Source: UBA11524 sp045132495 (GTDB lineage Bacteria; Bacillota; Clostridia; Christensenellales; Aristaeellaceae). Taken from it: 53,140 nt of DNA. The position numbers and the translations under genes were made by a program. The DNA lies in assembly GCA_045132495.1 (NCBI GenBank), contig JBGUSK010000136.1, positions 1 through 53,140 of the forward strand, in the 5' to 3' direction. The notes below the pieces were generated by a model. That model was not told the origin of the DNA, did no database searches, and saw nothing but the letters and a program-made list of their open reading frames with translations. Positions 8,651 to 16,487 of the stretch are shown here, piece after piece; position 1 is the first letter of the stretch; each line of letters starts with the position of its first letter.

Positions 8651-9619
8651 ATGAGCAACCAATTCGCAATTATGAGATTCGCAAAATACAAGGGCCCGGA
8701 AATCAGCCGCATTGAGGGCCACAATGAACGCACCAAGGAAACCTACGCCAGTAATCCTGACATCGACCCCACCCGCACCCACCTGAACTTCCACCTGATC
8801 GAGCCGACCAACCGTTACCGTGCGGAAGCAGAGCGCCAGATCGCCGCTGCTCAGTGCCGCACCCGCACAGACAGCGTTCGGCTGGTGGAAACGCTGATCA
8901 CCTGCAGCCCGGAGTTTTTCAAGGGCAAGGGCGAAAAGGCCATCCGCGCCTACTTCCAACACGCGCTGGATTTCCTGATGGAGAAGCAGCGCCCGGATAC
9001 CTTCGTGTCCGCTGTTGTCCACCTGGATGAAAAGACGCCGCACATGCACGTAACCTTCGTGCCGCTCACGCAGGACGGCCGTCTCTCCGCCAAGGACATC
9101 ATCGGTAACCGCAAGCATCTGATCGCTTGGCAGGACGCCTACTGGCAGCACATGGTCAGCGAGTTCCCGGAGCTGCAGCGCGGCGAGAGCGCGAGCAACA
9201 CGGGCCGTAAGCACATTCCTCCGCAGATATTCAAGCAGATGGTCAGGCTGACCAAGCAGAGCCAGAGGATCGAAGCTGCACTGGACAGCACGAACATGTT
9301 CAACGCCAAGAGCAAGGCCGAGGAGGTCAAGAAGCTGCTGGCCCGCTACATCCCGGCAGTGGAAGAGATGGCGACCCAGCTGAAGAAATACGGCGTTGCT
9401 TTTGAGGAAGTTGAAGACCTTCAGGCTGCGAACGAACAGCTGACCAGGGAGCTGGATGCAGCCAAGCGCGGCAGCATCACCGAAAAGCTGGAGCAGGCAA
9501 AACTCCAGCAGGCGTATAAGAAAGCCGTGGCGCTGCTGGACAGAATCCCGCCGGAGATCAGGGAGAAGTACGCACGTCCGTCTCCCGGACAGGAGGTGGC
9601 GCGTATTGACCCACGCTGA
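8651..9619 (+). CDS. MobV-family relaxase (Pre/Mob)
   Basis: A 322-residue plasmid mobilization/recombination protein (PF01076). The N-terminal domain has the family features IMRFAKYKG, RTHLNFHL and the metal-binding triad HLDEKTPHMHV. The C-terminal third is helical and rich in Glu, Lys and Gln, likely a coiled coil. It should nick the oriT at 5158/5159 and lead strand transfer with conjugation machinery supplied by another element, since no type IV secretion genes are present. The ATG at 8651 has AAGGAGA upstream. It overlaps the next small gene by 14 nt. Confidence 0.92.
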   Translation: MSNQFAIMRFAKYKGPEISRIEGHNERTKETYASNPDIDPTRTHLNFHLIEPTNRYRAEAERQIAAAQCRTRTDSVRLVETLITCSPEFFKGKGEKAIRAYFQHALDFLMEKQRPDTFVSAVVHLDEKTPHMHVTFVPLTQDGRLSAKDIIGNRKHLIAWQDAYWQHMVSEFPELQRGESASNTGRKHIPPQIFKQMVRLTKQSQRIEAALDSTNMFNAKSKAEEVKKLLARYIPAVEEMATQLKKYGVAFEEVEDLQAANEQLTRELDAAKRGSITEKLEQAKLQQAYKKAVALLDRIPPEIREKYARPSPGQEVARIDPR

Positions 9620-9809
9620 GCCCACAACACTTGATGAATGGAGCAGCCTTGCCGATCTGCTGGCAAACCTGATCGCCAAGTACGCACCCGTCCTCGACCT
9701 CGACGCAACCGCCGCTGCGCCAGATGCCAGCATCATTCCCTTTCCGCAGGGAAGCCCCAAGCCCGGGGCTTCCCCTCATTTTGGAGTTGCATATGATACA
9801 GCAGCGTGA
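9606..9809 (+). CDS. Small hypothetical protein coupled to the relaxase
   Basis: A 67-residue protein read from a TTG start (initial MTHAEPTTLDEW, then a hydrophobic helix LADLLANLIAKYAPVL). AGGAGG lies 8 nt before the TTG and the frame overlaps the relaxase stop, suggesting coupling. No family recognised. Its last third overlaps a perfect inverted repeat. The TTG could instead be non-functional and the stretch non-coding. Confidence 0.5.
   Translation: MTHAEPTTLDEWSSLADLLANLIAKYAPVLDLDATAAAPDASIIPFPQGSPKPGASPHFGVAYDTAA
9749..9774 (+). terminator. Perfect inverted repeat, probable terminator
   Basis: GGGAAGCCCC and GGGGCTTCCC pair perfectly over 10 bp with a 6-nt loop, followed by CTCATTTT. 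It lies between the relaxase and recombinase genes, inside the 3' end of the small gene at 9606. Confidence 0.5.
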
Positions 9810-9872
9810 TATACTATACCCAACGAAGTTGTCCAAACGGTATATGCACCCATCTTACAGGAGAATCCCATT

Positions 9873-11603
9873 ATGACAAAACACAGAATCACGCCTACCC
9901 CGACCGCCGTGCGCGTCTACATCTACACCCGTGTCTCCACCGTCATGCAGATCGACGGTTACTCCCTCGACGCACAGAAAAATCGCGTCAAGGCGTACGC
10001 GGAGTTCAATGGGTATGAGATCGTCGGTGAGTATGAAGATGCCGGCAAATCCGGCAAATCCATCGAGGGCCGCCCGGAGTTCAACCGAATGATGGAAGAC
10101 ATCAAGTCCGGCAAGGACGGCGTGTCCTTCGTGCTGGTGTTCAAGCTGTCCCGCTTCGGGCGTAATGCTGCCGACGTGCTGTCTACCCTGCAGACCATGC
10201 AGGACTACGGCGTGAACCTCATTTGCGTGGAGGATAGCATCGACAGCTCGAAGGAAGCCGGTAAGCTGATGATCTCCGTGCTGTCCGCCGTGGCGGAAAT
10301 CGAGCGCGAGAATATCCGTGTCCAAACCATGGAAGGACGTATTCAGAAGGCTCGCGAGGGCAAATGGAACGGCGGCTTTGCTCCTTATGGCTACCGGTTG
10401 GTGGACGGCGCTCTGGAGATCAACGAGGAGGAAGCCGCGGCTGTCCGGATCATTTTTGACAAGTATGTCAACACAAAGATGGGTGCAACCGGCCTTTCCC
10501 GGTATCTGGAGAACCACGGCATTCACAAAATCCAGCGCCATACCGGCACCGCGCCGCTGTTCAACGCCTGGCTCATCCGGCAGATTCTGAAGAACCCCGT
10601 TTATTGCGGCAAGATCGCCTATGGCCGCCGCAAAACCGAAAAGGTGCACGGCACCCGCAACGAATACCAGATCCGCTGGAGCGATGACTACCTGCTGGTG
10701 GACGGCATCCATGAAGCCATTGTTTCCGAGGAGATCTGGCAGGCGGCACAGGTCAAGCTGGCTGCGCAGGCAGACAAGTACGAGAGCGTTAATCCGCCAG
10801 AGGGTACTCATGTGCACATCCTGTCCGGGCTGATCAAGTGCCCCGTCTGCGGCGCTGGCATGTACGGCAACAAGAGCACCAAGCGCAAGAAGGACGGCAC
10901 AAAGTACAAGGAGTTCTACTACTACGCCTGCAAGCACCGCCGCATGACCCGTGGGCACAAGTGCGATTACAAGAAGCAGCTGCCCAGCGAGCTGCTCGAC
11001 AAGGCCGTGGCAGAGATCATCATTGATCTGGTGAGCAAGCCCCGCTTTGCCGCCATGATGCAGGAGAAGATCAACCGCAAGGTGGACACCACCGAGCTGG
11101 ATCAGGAAATCGCCACGCTGGAAAAGCAGCTGCGTCAGTCGCAGGCCACCAAGGCCCGGCTGATCGACGAGATCGACTCCCTTGATCCCGATGACCGCCA
11201 CTACACCCAGCGCAAAAAGGATCTGGACGAACGGCTCTATCGGATGTATGATAAGATAGAGGAAACTGAGAGGCTGCTCATCGACGCCAAGGCAAAGAAG
11301 AAAACCATCGAAGAGGACAAGCTGACCGGTGACAACATCTACCGTGTGCTGATGTGCTTCAGCAAGCTCTACAACGCCATGAATGATGAGGAGCGCCGCG
11401 ACCTGATGCAGGCTCTGATCGGCGAGATCCACATTCATGAGGAGCCGCAGGAGAACGGACAGTGGCTGAAAAGCATAAAATTCCGCCTGCCGGTCGTCGG
11501 CGAGGACATATCCACTTGTTTGGACATACAAAACGGTATTGAGTGTGTTGCCCAATTCACGCAGAGCAGCGCATGCACCTCTGCAGAAAGGAGTCTATCA
11601 TGA
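9873..11603 (+). CDS. Large serine recombinase (element integrase)
   Basis: A 576-residue large serine recombinase. The N-terminal resolvase domain has YTRVST (nucleophile Ser22) and VFKLSRFGRN; a recombinase domain follows (GFAPYGYRL), then a zinc-ribbon-like segment (CPVCGAGM, with later cysteines in YYACK and GHKCDY), and a coiled coil of about 90 residues near the end. This is the TnpX/TndX-like architecture that integrates and excises clostridial elements. AGGAG lies upstream of the ATG. The last residues, GIECVA then QFTQSS, resemble the RlmD C-terminus encoded at 1.8 kb, and the matching DNA is nearly identical over 11 bp. The stop codon overlaps the next start in ATGA. Confidence 0.93.
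   Translation: MTKHRITPTPTAVRVYIYTRVSTVMQIDGYSLDAQKNRVKAYAEFNGYEIVGEYEDAGKSGKSIEGRPEFNRMMEDIKSGKDGVSFVLVFKLSRFGRNAADVLSTLQTMQDYGVNLICVEDSIDSSKEAGKLMISVLSAVAEIERENIRVQTMEGRIQKAREGKWNGGFAPYGYRLVDGALEINEEEAAAVRIIFDKYVNTKMGATGLSRYLENHGIHKIQRHTGTAPLFNAWLIRQILKNPVYCGKIAYGRRKTEKVHGTRNEYQIRWSDDYLLVDGIHEAIVSEEIWQAAQVKLAAQADKYESVNPPEGTHVHILSGLIKCPVCGAGMYGNKSTKRKKDGTKYKEFYYYACKHRRMTRGHKCDYKKQLPSELLDKAVAEIIIDLVSKPRFAAMMQEKINRKVDTTELDQEIATLEKQLRQSQATKARLIDEIDSLDPDDRHYTQRKKDLDERLYRMYDKIEETERLLIDAKAKKKTIEEDKLTGDNIYRVLMCFSKLYNAMNDEERRDLMQALIGEIHIHEEPQENGQWLKSIKFRLPVVGEDISTCLDIQNGIECVAQFTQSSACTSAERSLS
11541..11551 (+). other. Possible attachment-site core
   Basis: GAGTGTGTTGC at the recombinase 3' end is identical to 1821-1831 in rlmD, with about 21 of 30 bases shared in the surrounding window. 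Serine recombinases of mobile elements in Firmicutes are known to insert near the 3' end of rumA/rlmD genes. This is a candidate att site by analogy only. Confidence 0.3.
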
Positions 11604-12151
11604 ATCCGGTAGGCTTGATTTACTTTGCACTGACCATTGCCGCGCTGATCCTTTTATTTGCCTGCATCCATGTCTTCTTCAAGCGGCTGAGATGCATGTT
11701 CTCCATCCGGCGCCTATGCCGCAAGCAAGGTCTGGTCTTCCACGCGGCGCATCCGCTGTGGTTTCTGGGCAGCCGGTATTTGAGGGGCTGCGACTTCCTG
11801 ATCGAAGGTGCGCAAACCGTGTTTGCAGTCAAGCTTTTTGGATGTTTCTGGCCGCTGAAGGCGCTGATCTTCCGCGAGCGGGGCGAGTATTTCTTCCGCG
11901 CACGTTCTGCCTTTCTCGGGCCCATCCTTGAGGTGTTCGACGGGTATCCCCACACACTTCCGGAGTACCGTTTCCCAGCAGAGGAGTGCAAGACCATGCG
12001 TCGCATCCTGCTGGTGAACCCTATGCCGCTGGAGATCCGTTTCCAGCCCAGCAACGGCCTGGAGTCCATTTCCGGCTCCGGCGATATGCTTCAGGGCATG
12101 GAGATCGCGAACCTTTCCCATTTGCTGCGGATCGCAGACAATGCAGGATAA
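11600..12151 (+). CDS. Membrane protein of unknown function, coupled to the recombinase
   Basis: A 183-residue protein with one strong N-terminal membrane helix (about residues 5-25), a Cys/Arg-rich juxtamembrane stretch and a soluble C-terminal domain without recognisable motifs. AAAGGAG precedes the ATG, which overlaps the recombinase stop codon. It is probably part of the mobilizable element, which would place the element end beyond 12.15 kb. Confidence 0.65.
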   Translation: MNPVGLIYFALTIAALILLFACIHVFFKRLRCMFSIRRLCRKQGLVFHAAHPLWFLGSRYLRGCDFLIEGAQTVFAVKLFGCFWPLKALIFRERGEYFFRARSAFLGPILEVFDGYPHTLPEYRFPAEECKTMRRILLVNPMPLEIRFQPSNGLESISGSGDMLQGMEIANLSHLLRIADNAG

Positions 12152-12176
12152 AGAAGGATAAATTCCATATTTCAAC

Positions 12177-12209
12177 CGGGCTGCCGCACCTCATCCATGC
12201 TGCAGCCCG
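12177..12209. terminator. Hairpin at the probable right end of the element
   Basis: CGGGCTGC pairs with GCAGCCCG over 8 bp with a 17-nt loop, followed by TTCAATATTCTTCT. It may terminate transcription from the recombinase side. Confidence 0.4.
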
Positions 12210-12302
12210 TTCAATATTCTTCTGCCGTCATCTCTGCGCCAACCCTCGGCCACGGCCAGTGCAGCACATATGTCTTATCAGGCCGGGCCATGAATCGCAG
12301 CC

Positions 12303-12476
12303 TCACAGCCGGCGCACCCAGGCAATGCCCAGATCAATCTCTCCTTCCGCAGGAATGATCATCGTCTCTCCCGGTGGAACACGGGCCAACTCCTGTCCCG
12401 TTTCCATATTCACCGCTGCAATCAGGCCTGGAAAATACCGATTTTCCAGCGGCACGATCATCCTGATTGTCCCCAT
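12303..12476 (-). CDS. Small hypothetical protein
   Basis: A 57-residue, strand-rich sequence (MGTIRMIVPLENRYF onward, ending GIAWVRRL) with no recognised family. A strong promoter on this strand has its -10 at 12508-12513, so longer in-frame starts (12500, 12509, 12536) would be leaderless or upstream of the transcript. The chosen start leaves a leader of about 25 nt with a GGGGGCGG at a plausible distance. It is divergent from an XRE gene and may be regulated by it. Confidence 0.5.
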   Translation of the reverse strand: MGTIRMIVPLENRYFPGLIAAVNMETGQELARVPPGETMIIPAEGEIDLGIAWVRRL

Positions 12477-12507
12477 TTCGTGCCGCCCCCAATCCTCCAT
12501 TTCCCTC

Positions 12508-12543
12508 ATTGTAGTAAAGATGTTTACTATTGTCAATAGTAAA
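12508..12543 (-). promoter_or_regulatory. Promoter overlapped by a perfect palindromic operator
   Basis: On the minus strand TTGACA (12531-12536) and TACAAT (12508-12513) are spaced by exactly 17 nt. The -35 sits inside a perfect palindrome with arms TTTACTATTG and CAATAGTAAA around one central base (12523-12543); a further partial TAGTAAA half-site lies at 12512-12518. On the plus strand TATAAT at 12557-12562 may serve the XRE gene. The layout suggests autoregulation by that XRE protein. Confidence 0.75.
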
Positions 12544-12589
12544 TTTCTTTATTAGATATAATCCTCCCATACGAAGGAGGATCGAAGGT

Positions 12590-12796
12590 ATGGAATACTG
12601 CAGAATTATTCGGGATCTGCGCGAGGACGCAGACCTGACCCAAACCCAGGTTGCCGAGGTGTTAGGAACGAGCCAGACCATGTACGCCCGCTACGAGCGC
12701 GGCGCGAACGAGATGCCCATCCGTCATCTGCTGACGCTGTGCGACTTGTATAAAGTGTCGGCGGATTACATTCTGGGGAGGACGAAAGGGAGGTAA
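12590..12796 (+). CDS. XRE-family regulator
   Basis: A 68-residue protein that is essentially one Cro/CI-type helix-turn-helix: TQTQVAEVLGTSQTMYARYE, then KVSADYILGRTKG. AAGGAGG lies 9 nt before the ATG. The palindromic site between this gene and the divergent small gene is its probable operator. It could belong to the mobilizable element or to the host; position alone does not decide. Confidence 0.85.
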   Translation: MEYCRIIRDLREDADLTQTQVAEVLGTSQTMYARYERGANEMPIRHLLTLCDLYKVSADYILGRTKGR

Positions 12797-12954
12797 ACCG
12801 CTTCTGTCTGGGGCTGGACCTTGCCGCAGTCGTGGATTCTCCCTCAGCTATCAACGGACGACGATGCCGGCGCCATTCTGCCATTCGCATGCGCCTTACC
12901 TGTAAAAACCCCGCAAAATCGCGAAAATTTCTTAAAAAAAGAGGCGCAGACCCC

Positions 12955-12983
12955 TTGCAAAACCTTGCAATGTCTGCTATAAT
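12955..12983 (+). promoter_or_regulatory. Promoter of the rpsF-ssb-rpsR operon
   Basis: TTGCAA (12955-12960) and TATAAT (12978-12983) are separated by 17 nt. The leader that follows contains GCGATGCA/TGCATCGC, an 8-bp hairpin just before the rpsF ribosome binding site. Confidence 0.8.
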
Positions 12984-13049
12984 CTTTAATTGGCACATCC
13001 TTGCGATGCACAAAAGGATGCATCGCCAAACGTCCAAGAGGAGGTGAAA

Positions 13050-13448
13050 ATGATGAATAGGTATGAACTGACCTACATCATCGATACTGCGCTGGAGGAG
13101 ACCGCTCGTAAGGAACTGATCGAGAAGGTGTCCGCCCTGATCGCTGCTAACGGTGGTGAGGTGGAATCCGTTAATGAGGAACCCTGGGGCAAGGGCGCGA
13201 AGCGTCTTGCCTACCCCATTAACTACAAGACCGAAGGCTGGTACGTGCTGGTGACCATGAAGGCCCCTGCCGACCTGCCCCGCGAGCTTGAGCGTAACCT
13301 GGAGATCTACGACAGCGTCCTGCGTTACCTGATCGTGAAGCTGGAGGTCAAGAAGAGCAGCGTGAAGCCTCGCGCTGCCCGTCCCGTGGCTGCTCCCGCC
13401 GTGGAAGCTCCCGTGGAAGAGACCGCTCCCGCTGCTGACGCCGAGTAA
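13050..13448 (+). CDS. rpsF: 30S ribosomal protein S6
   Basis: A 132-residue S6 protein of the small-subunit platform, which pairs with S18. MMNRYELTYII opens the ferredoxin-like fold; WGKGAKRLAYPINYKTEGWY and VLRYLIVKLE are typical. The last 30 residues are an Ala/Pro/Glu-rich tail, as is common. AGGAGGTG lies upstream of two adjacent in-frame ATG codons (13050 and 13053), so the exact start could differ by one residue. First gene of the conserved rpsF-ssb-rpsR operon. Confidence 0.97.
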   Translation: MMNRYELTYIIDTALEETARKELIEKVSALIAANGGEVESVNEEPWGKGAKRLAYPINYKTEGWYVLVTMKAPADLPRELERNLEIYDSVLRYLIVKLEVKKSSVKPRAARPVAAPAVEAPVEETAPAADAE

Positions 13449-13474
13449 TCGCCCAACCAAAGAGGAAAAAGCAC

Positions 13475-13906
13475 ATGAATAAGATCATCCTGATCGGTAA
13501 CCTGACCCGTGACCCTGAGCTGCGTACCACCCCCAACGGCATCACCGTGTGCAATTTTGACATTGCGGTGAATGACCGCCGTGGCCGCAACCAGCAGAAC
13601 GGCCAGCAGGAGCAGACCCAGTACTTCCGCATTACGGTGTGGCGTCAGCTGGGCGAGACCTGCCAGCGTTACCTGGCCAAGGGCCGCAAGGTGTATGTGT
13701 CCGGTCCCCTGACCGCCCGCACCTACCAGGCCAACGATGGTACCACCCGTGTGTCCCTCGAGGTCACGGCTGATGACGTCGAGTTCCTGTCCTCCCGCAA
13801 CGATGACCAGGCCGGCGGCTACAATGCCCCCGCTGCCTCCGCTCCCGCGCCCATGGCGCAGTCCAGCGGCTTCACTGCGGTCGAGACGGACGAGCTTCCG
13901 TTTTAA
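13475..13906 (+). CDS. ssb: Single-stranded DNA-binding protein
   Basis: A 143-residue SSB. The OB fold starts MNKIILIGNLTRDPELR and includes YFRITVWRQLGETCQRYL and KVYVSGPLTAR; a Gly/Pro/Ala/Gln linker leads to the acidic protein-interaction tip ending DELPF. It coats single-stranded DNA in replication and repair. It sits between rpsF (26 nt gap) and rpsR, the canonical order. Confidence 0.97.
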   Translation: MNKIILIGNLTRDPELRTTPNGITVCNFDIAVNDRRGRNQQNGQQEQTQYFRITVWRQLGETCQRYLAKGRKVYVSGPLTARTYQANDGTTRVSLEVTADDVEFLSSRNDDQAGGYNAPAASAPAPMAQSSGFTAVETDELPF

Positions 13907-13963
13907 CGGAAGAGATTTCTAAACAACATTACGCTTAATTGCTTTGAAAAGGAGGTCATCCTC

Positions 13964-14221
13964 ATGTCTGAAGAACGTACTGAGCGTCGGCCCCGTCCCC
14001 GTGGCGGCCGCCGTCCCCGTCGCAAGGTCTGCGCTTTCTGCGTGGACAAGATCGAGTACATCGATTACAAGGACGTCAATCGTCTGCGTCGCTTCATCAA
14101 CGAGCGCGGCAAGATCCTGCCCCGTCGTATGAGCGGCAACTGCGCCAAGCATCAGCGTCAGCTGTCTGAGGCCATCAAGCGCGCCCGTGCCATCGCGCTG
14201 CTGCCCTACACTGTTGACTAA
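13964..14221 (+). CDS. rpsR: 30S ribosomal protein S18
   Basis: An 85-residue S18 with a basic N-terminus (Arg/Pro-rich), CAFCVDKIEYIDYKDVNRLR, and the family signature GKILPRRMSGNCAKHQRQL. AAAGGAGG lies upstream. Last gene of the operon, followed at once by a strong terminator. The first cysteine pair may mark a zinc-binding form, but only part of the usual set is present. Confidence 0.97.
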   Translation: MSEERTERRPRPRGGRRPRRKVCAFCVDKIEYIDYKDVNRLRRFINERGKILPRRMSGNCAKHQRQLSEAIKRARAIALLPYTVD

Positions 14222-14233
14222 TTGATACGAAGC

Positions 14234-14265
14234 AACCCCCGACTTCGAAAGAGGTCGGGGGTTTT
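14234..14265 (+). terminator. Terminator of the rpsF operon
   Basis: AACCCCCGACTTC and GAGGTCGGGGGTT pair around a GAAA loop and are followed by TT. Confidence 0.9.
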
Positions 14266-14278
14266 GTGTGTACTTTGC

Positions 14279-15313
14279 TTAATCGAGCATCACATTCGGA
14301 TAGCCGATGGCCGCCAGCCAGGCTTGTACATGCGCGCCCATATCCGGGTATTCCAGCGCCATCACAGCCCTTTGCAGCGATTTGTCATTATCACAGAAGG
14401 CCAGAATACTGGGTGCGTTCCTTGTGCCATCCTCGGCGAAGATCACCTCATCCAGCGTCCACTCTCCGTTCACCCGCTGCATCTCAATGCGCAGGTGGGG
14501 GATCCATAAGCTGACCAACCGCAGCCGCACGCCGTCGTAGAGCGCATACTGGGCAGAATACATCACGCCCCAGATGGTCGCATGCTCCTGCGTTTCAACC
14601 ACTTTGGCAGCGTTTATCGCCACCACATTGCGGGATTTCGCACCATCCACCTGGGGCCAGCTGTAAGCCGCGCGGCGCTCCTCTTCGTAGGCGATCATCA
14701 GCTGAGACGCTGCGGCCAACAGCGGGTCGGACTCATACACCGACGCATCCACCATCGGCAGCTCATCCTGCACCGAGAGCTTAAGCGCGTCATACCAGGC
14801 AAGCCCCTCTTTTGGGTCAACCGGCGAATTGTCCAGCGCCCCCAGCAGCCGCGAAGCCAATCGCGCCCGCAGACTGTTCAGGTTGCTGTCGGCATGGGCG
14901 GACAGCTGATTCAGCAGCACCCGCAGCCCCTGGTCGCCCAGCCGCTCCATGTCAAGCAGATTGTTGGATACGATCACGGCGTAGTTCCGGGCGCGGGATT
15001 CGCTCGCGGAAGGAATTTTTTCCTCCAGCACCGCCAGCAGGGACAGCGCATGGTCGAGATACAGCGCCACATCCGCGTCCGATGCGCCTTCAAAACGCCA
15101 GCTCAGGTCGTATCGGTCAAAATCGCCAGGGAGCCACAGGGACGCCGTACCGCCGTTTTTGAGATTGACCATGATCTCATTTTCGATCCGCGTGACGGCG
15201 TCCGCCGCAATGCCCGCGTCCTGGATGAACGCAAGCGCCTGATCCTGCACGGTTTCTGCCATCACAGGACAAATCAGCAGGGCCGCCAGCAGCATGCAAA
15301 TCAATCTTTTCAT
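14279..15313 (-). CDS. Secreted protein of unknown function
   Basis: A 344-residue protein with a clear signal peptide (MKRLICMLLAALLICPVMAE) and no lipobox at the cleavage region. The mature part is mixed alpha/beta and acidic, with no motif I recognise. GGGGGAA precedes the ATG. It converges on the rpsF operon; the rpsR terminator lies 14 nt from its stop codon and may serve both. The signal peptide style (two Lys/Arg, Leu/Ala-rich core, cleavage before AE) recurs in several other proteins of this window. Confidence 0.7.
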   Translation of the reverse strand: MKRLICMLLAALLICPVMAETVQDQALAFIQDAGIAADAVTRIENEIMVNLKNGGTASLWLPGDFDRYDLSWRFEGASDADVALYLDHALSLLAVLEEKIPSASESRARNYAVIVSNNLLDMERLGDQGLRVLLNQLSAHADSNLNSLRARLASRLLGALDNSPVDPKEGLAWYDALKLSVQDELPMVDASVYESDPLLAAASQLMIAYEEERRAAYSWPQVDGAKSRNVVAINAAKVVETQEHATIWGVMYSAQYALYDGVRLRLVSLWIPHLRIEMQRVNGEWTLDEVIFAEDGTRNAPSILAFCDNDKSLQRAVMALEYPDMGAHVQAWLAAIGYPNVMLD

Positions 15314-15450
15314 CAGGATATTCCCCCTTCTTCATCCATTATAACGGATACCGCTGGAAAAAACATCCCGCCTGCGGAATTTTCCGTATAAAAGGGACAA
15401 GCATCGCATATGCTGTAAGTACAAACCACCTGTAAGGAGGAGGATTATTC

Positions 15451-15648
15451 ATGATCGATACCATTTCCCTGCTGCTGACCATCATCGGCGGCATCAACTG
15501 GCTGCTGGTGGGCGTTTTCCAGTTCGACCTGGTGGCATGGATCTTCGGCGGGCAGGCGGCGCTGATCAGCCGCATCATCTATACCGTCATCGGTGCAGCG
15601 GCGCTGTGGTGCATCACGCTGCTGTTCCGCAACCGCGAACGCGTCTGA
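15451..15648 (+). CDS. DUF378 (YuzA-like) small membrane protein
   Basis: A 65-residue protein with two membrane helices (about 5-25 and 38-58). IGGINWLLVGVFQFDLVAWIFG is the family core (PF04070). Function unknown. TAAGGAGGAGG precedes the ATG and a terminator follows, so it is monocistronic. Confidence 0.88.
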   Translation: MIDTISLLLTIIGGINWLLVGVFQFDLVAWIFGGQAALISRIIYTVIGAAALWCITLLFRNRERV

Positions 15649-15674
15649 TCTCCCCCCCAAATTACATATGGAAG

Positions 15675-15708
15675 GCCTGCTGCATTTCCCGATGCGGCAG
15701 GCTGATTT
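15675..15708 (+). terminator. Terminator of the DUF378 gene
   Basis: GCCTGCTGCAT pairs with ATGCGGCAGGC, followed by TGATTTT. It also lies immediately beyond the stop codon of the convergent XRE gene. Confidence 0.75.
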
Positions 15709-15711
15709 TAT

Positions 15712-15933
15712 TCATTCGACGCCGCGAAGGATTTCTGCTGTGTTATATTCCAGCGCTCGGCAAAACGCCAGGAGCATCTCCACGGACACGCCACGCTTGC
15801 CGCGCTCCACAGCGGAGATCACCCCTCTGCTGCAGCCAACCTTCTCTGCCAGCTGCTCCTGGGTCATTTTCATGATGTGTCGACGCATCCGGATGTTCAG
15901 GCCGATCCGACGCAGCATGCTATTGCTCTGCAT
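15712..15933 (-). CDS. XRE-family regulator
   Basis: A 73-residue, single-domain helix-turn-helix protein: IRMRRHIMKMTQEQLAEKVG, then a recognition helix CSRGVISAVERGKRGVSVEM and AEILRGVE at the end. GGAGGT lies 9 nt before the ATG at 15933. It is divergent from another small XRE gene (16050), with inverted repeats in the 116 bp between them; cross-regulation or a Cro/CI-like switch is possible. Confidence 0.85.
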   Translation of the reverse strand: MQSNSMLRRIGLNIRMRRHIMKMTQEQLAEKVGCSRGVISAVERGKRGVSVEMLLAFCRALEYNTAEILRGVE

Positions 15934-15968
15934 TTTCCATATACCTCCGTATTTTGTTAGCACATTCC

Positions 15969-16033
15969 TTGCAATTTTAGCATGAAAAGCCCCTATGATC
16001 AAGATGGATTTGCAATGAATATGTAGCAAATCC
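15969..16033. promoter_or_regulatory. Operator-like repeats between two XRE genes
   Basis: GGATTTGC (16006-16013) and GCAAATCC (16026-16033) form a perfect 8-bp inverted repeat with a 12-nt spacer. TTGCAATTTT at 15969-15978 is the same decamer seen twice in front of the XRE gene at 5319-6230. Confidence 0.55.
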
Positions 16034-16049
16034 GTCTGGGGGGAACGAC

Positions 16050-16292
16050 ATGCAATACATCCAGAGAGACCGTCGTTTCGGCAGTACATTGAGGAGCATC
16101 CGCAAGGCTGCCGGCTTAACGCAGGACCAGACGGCCGCCCGACTTCAGCTGCGCGGCTTCGACATCAGCAGGTCCGTATATGCACAGATGGAGTGCGGCA
16201 TCCGCAATGTCCACATCGAGGAGCTCGTTGCGCTCAAACAGATCTTCGGCGTAAGCTACGATGCGTTCTTCGCCGGCTTTGAAGAGGAATGA
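16050..16292 (+). CDS. XRE-family regulator
   Basis: An 80-residue helix-turn-helix protein: LRSIRKAAGLTQDQTAARLQ, then FDISRSVYAQMECGIRNVHI and VSYDAFFAGF. GGGGGGAA serves as ribosome binding site. It is divergent from the XRE gene at 15712-15933 and followed by its own terminator. Confidence 0.85.
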   Translation: MQYIQRDRRFGSTLRSIRKAAGLTQDQTAARLQLRGFDISRSVYAQMECGIRNVHIEELVALKQIFGVSYDAFFAGFEEE

Positions 16293-16297
16293 CCTCT

Positions 16298-16329
16298 GCC
16301 CCGTCCTTTTTGCTGGGACGGGGCTTTTT
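16298..16329 (+). terminator. Terminator of the XRE gene
   Basis: GCCCCGTCC pairs perfectly with GGACGGGGC and is followed by TTTTTG. Confidence 0.9.
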
Positions 16330-16487
16330 GCTTGCCTTCAACCGACATTTTGGCCGTCTCGCCACCAAAAAATCCTTCCCTTTTTCCATTTTCTATGCTA
16401 CAATAGATACAATACCCGACATGTACCCATTCAGAGGATATGGCGGGAGAAATTCCGCATATCCTGTACCAAAGGAGGCTGTCCTCT

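Noticed and set aside
12984..13049. S6:S18-binding leader motif of rpsF
   Set aside because: A hairpin is present but I could not find the conserved CCG bulge, so autoregulation was not called.
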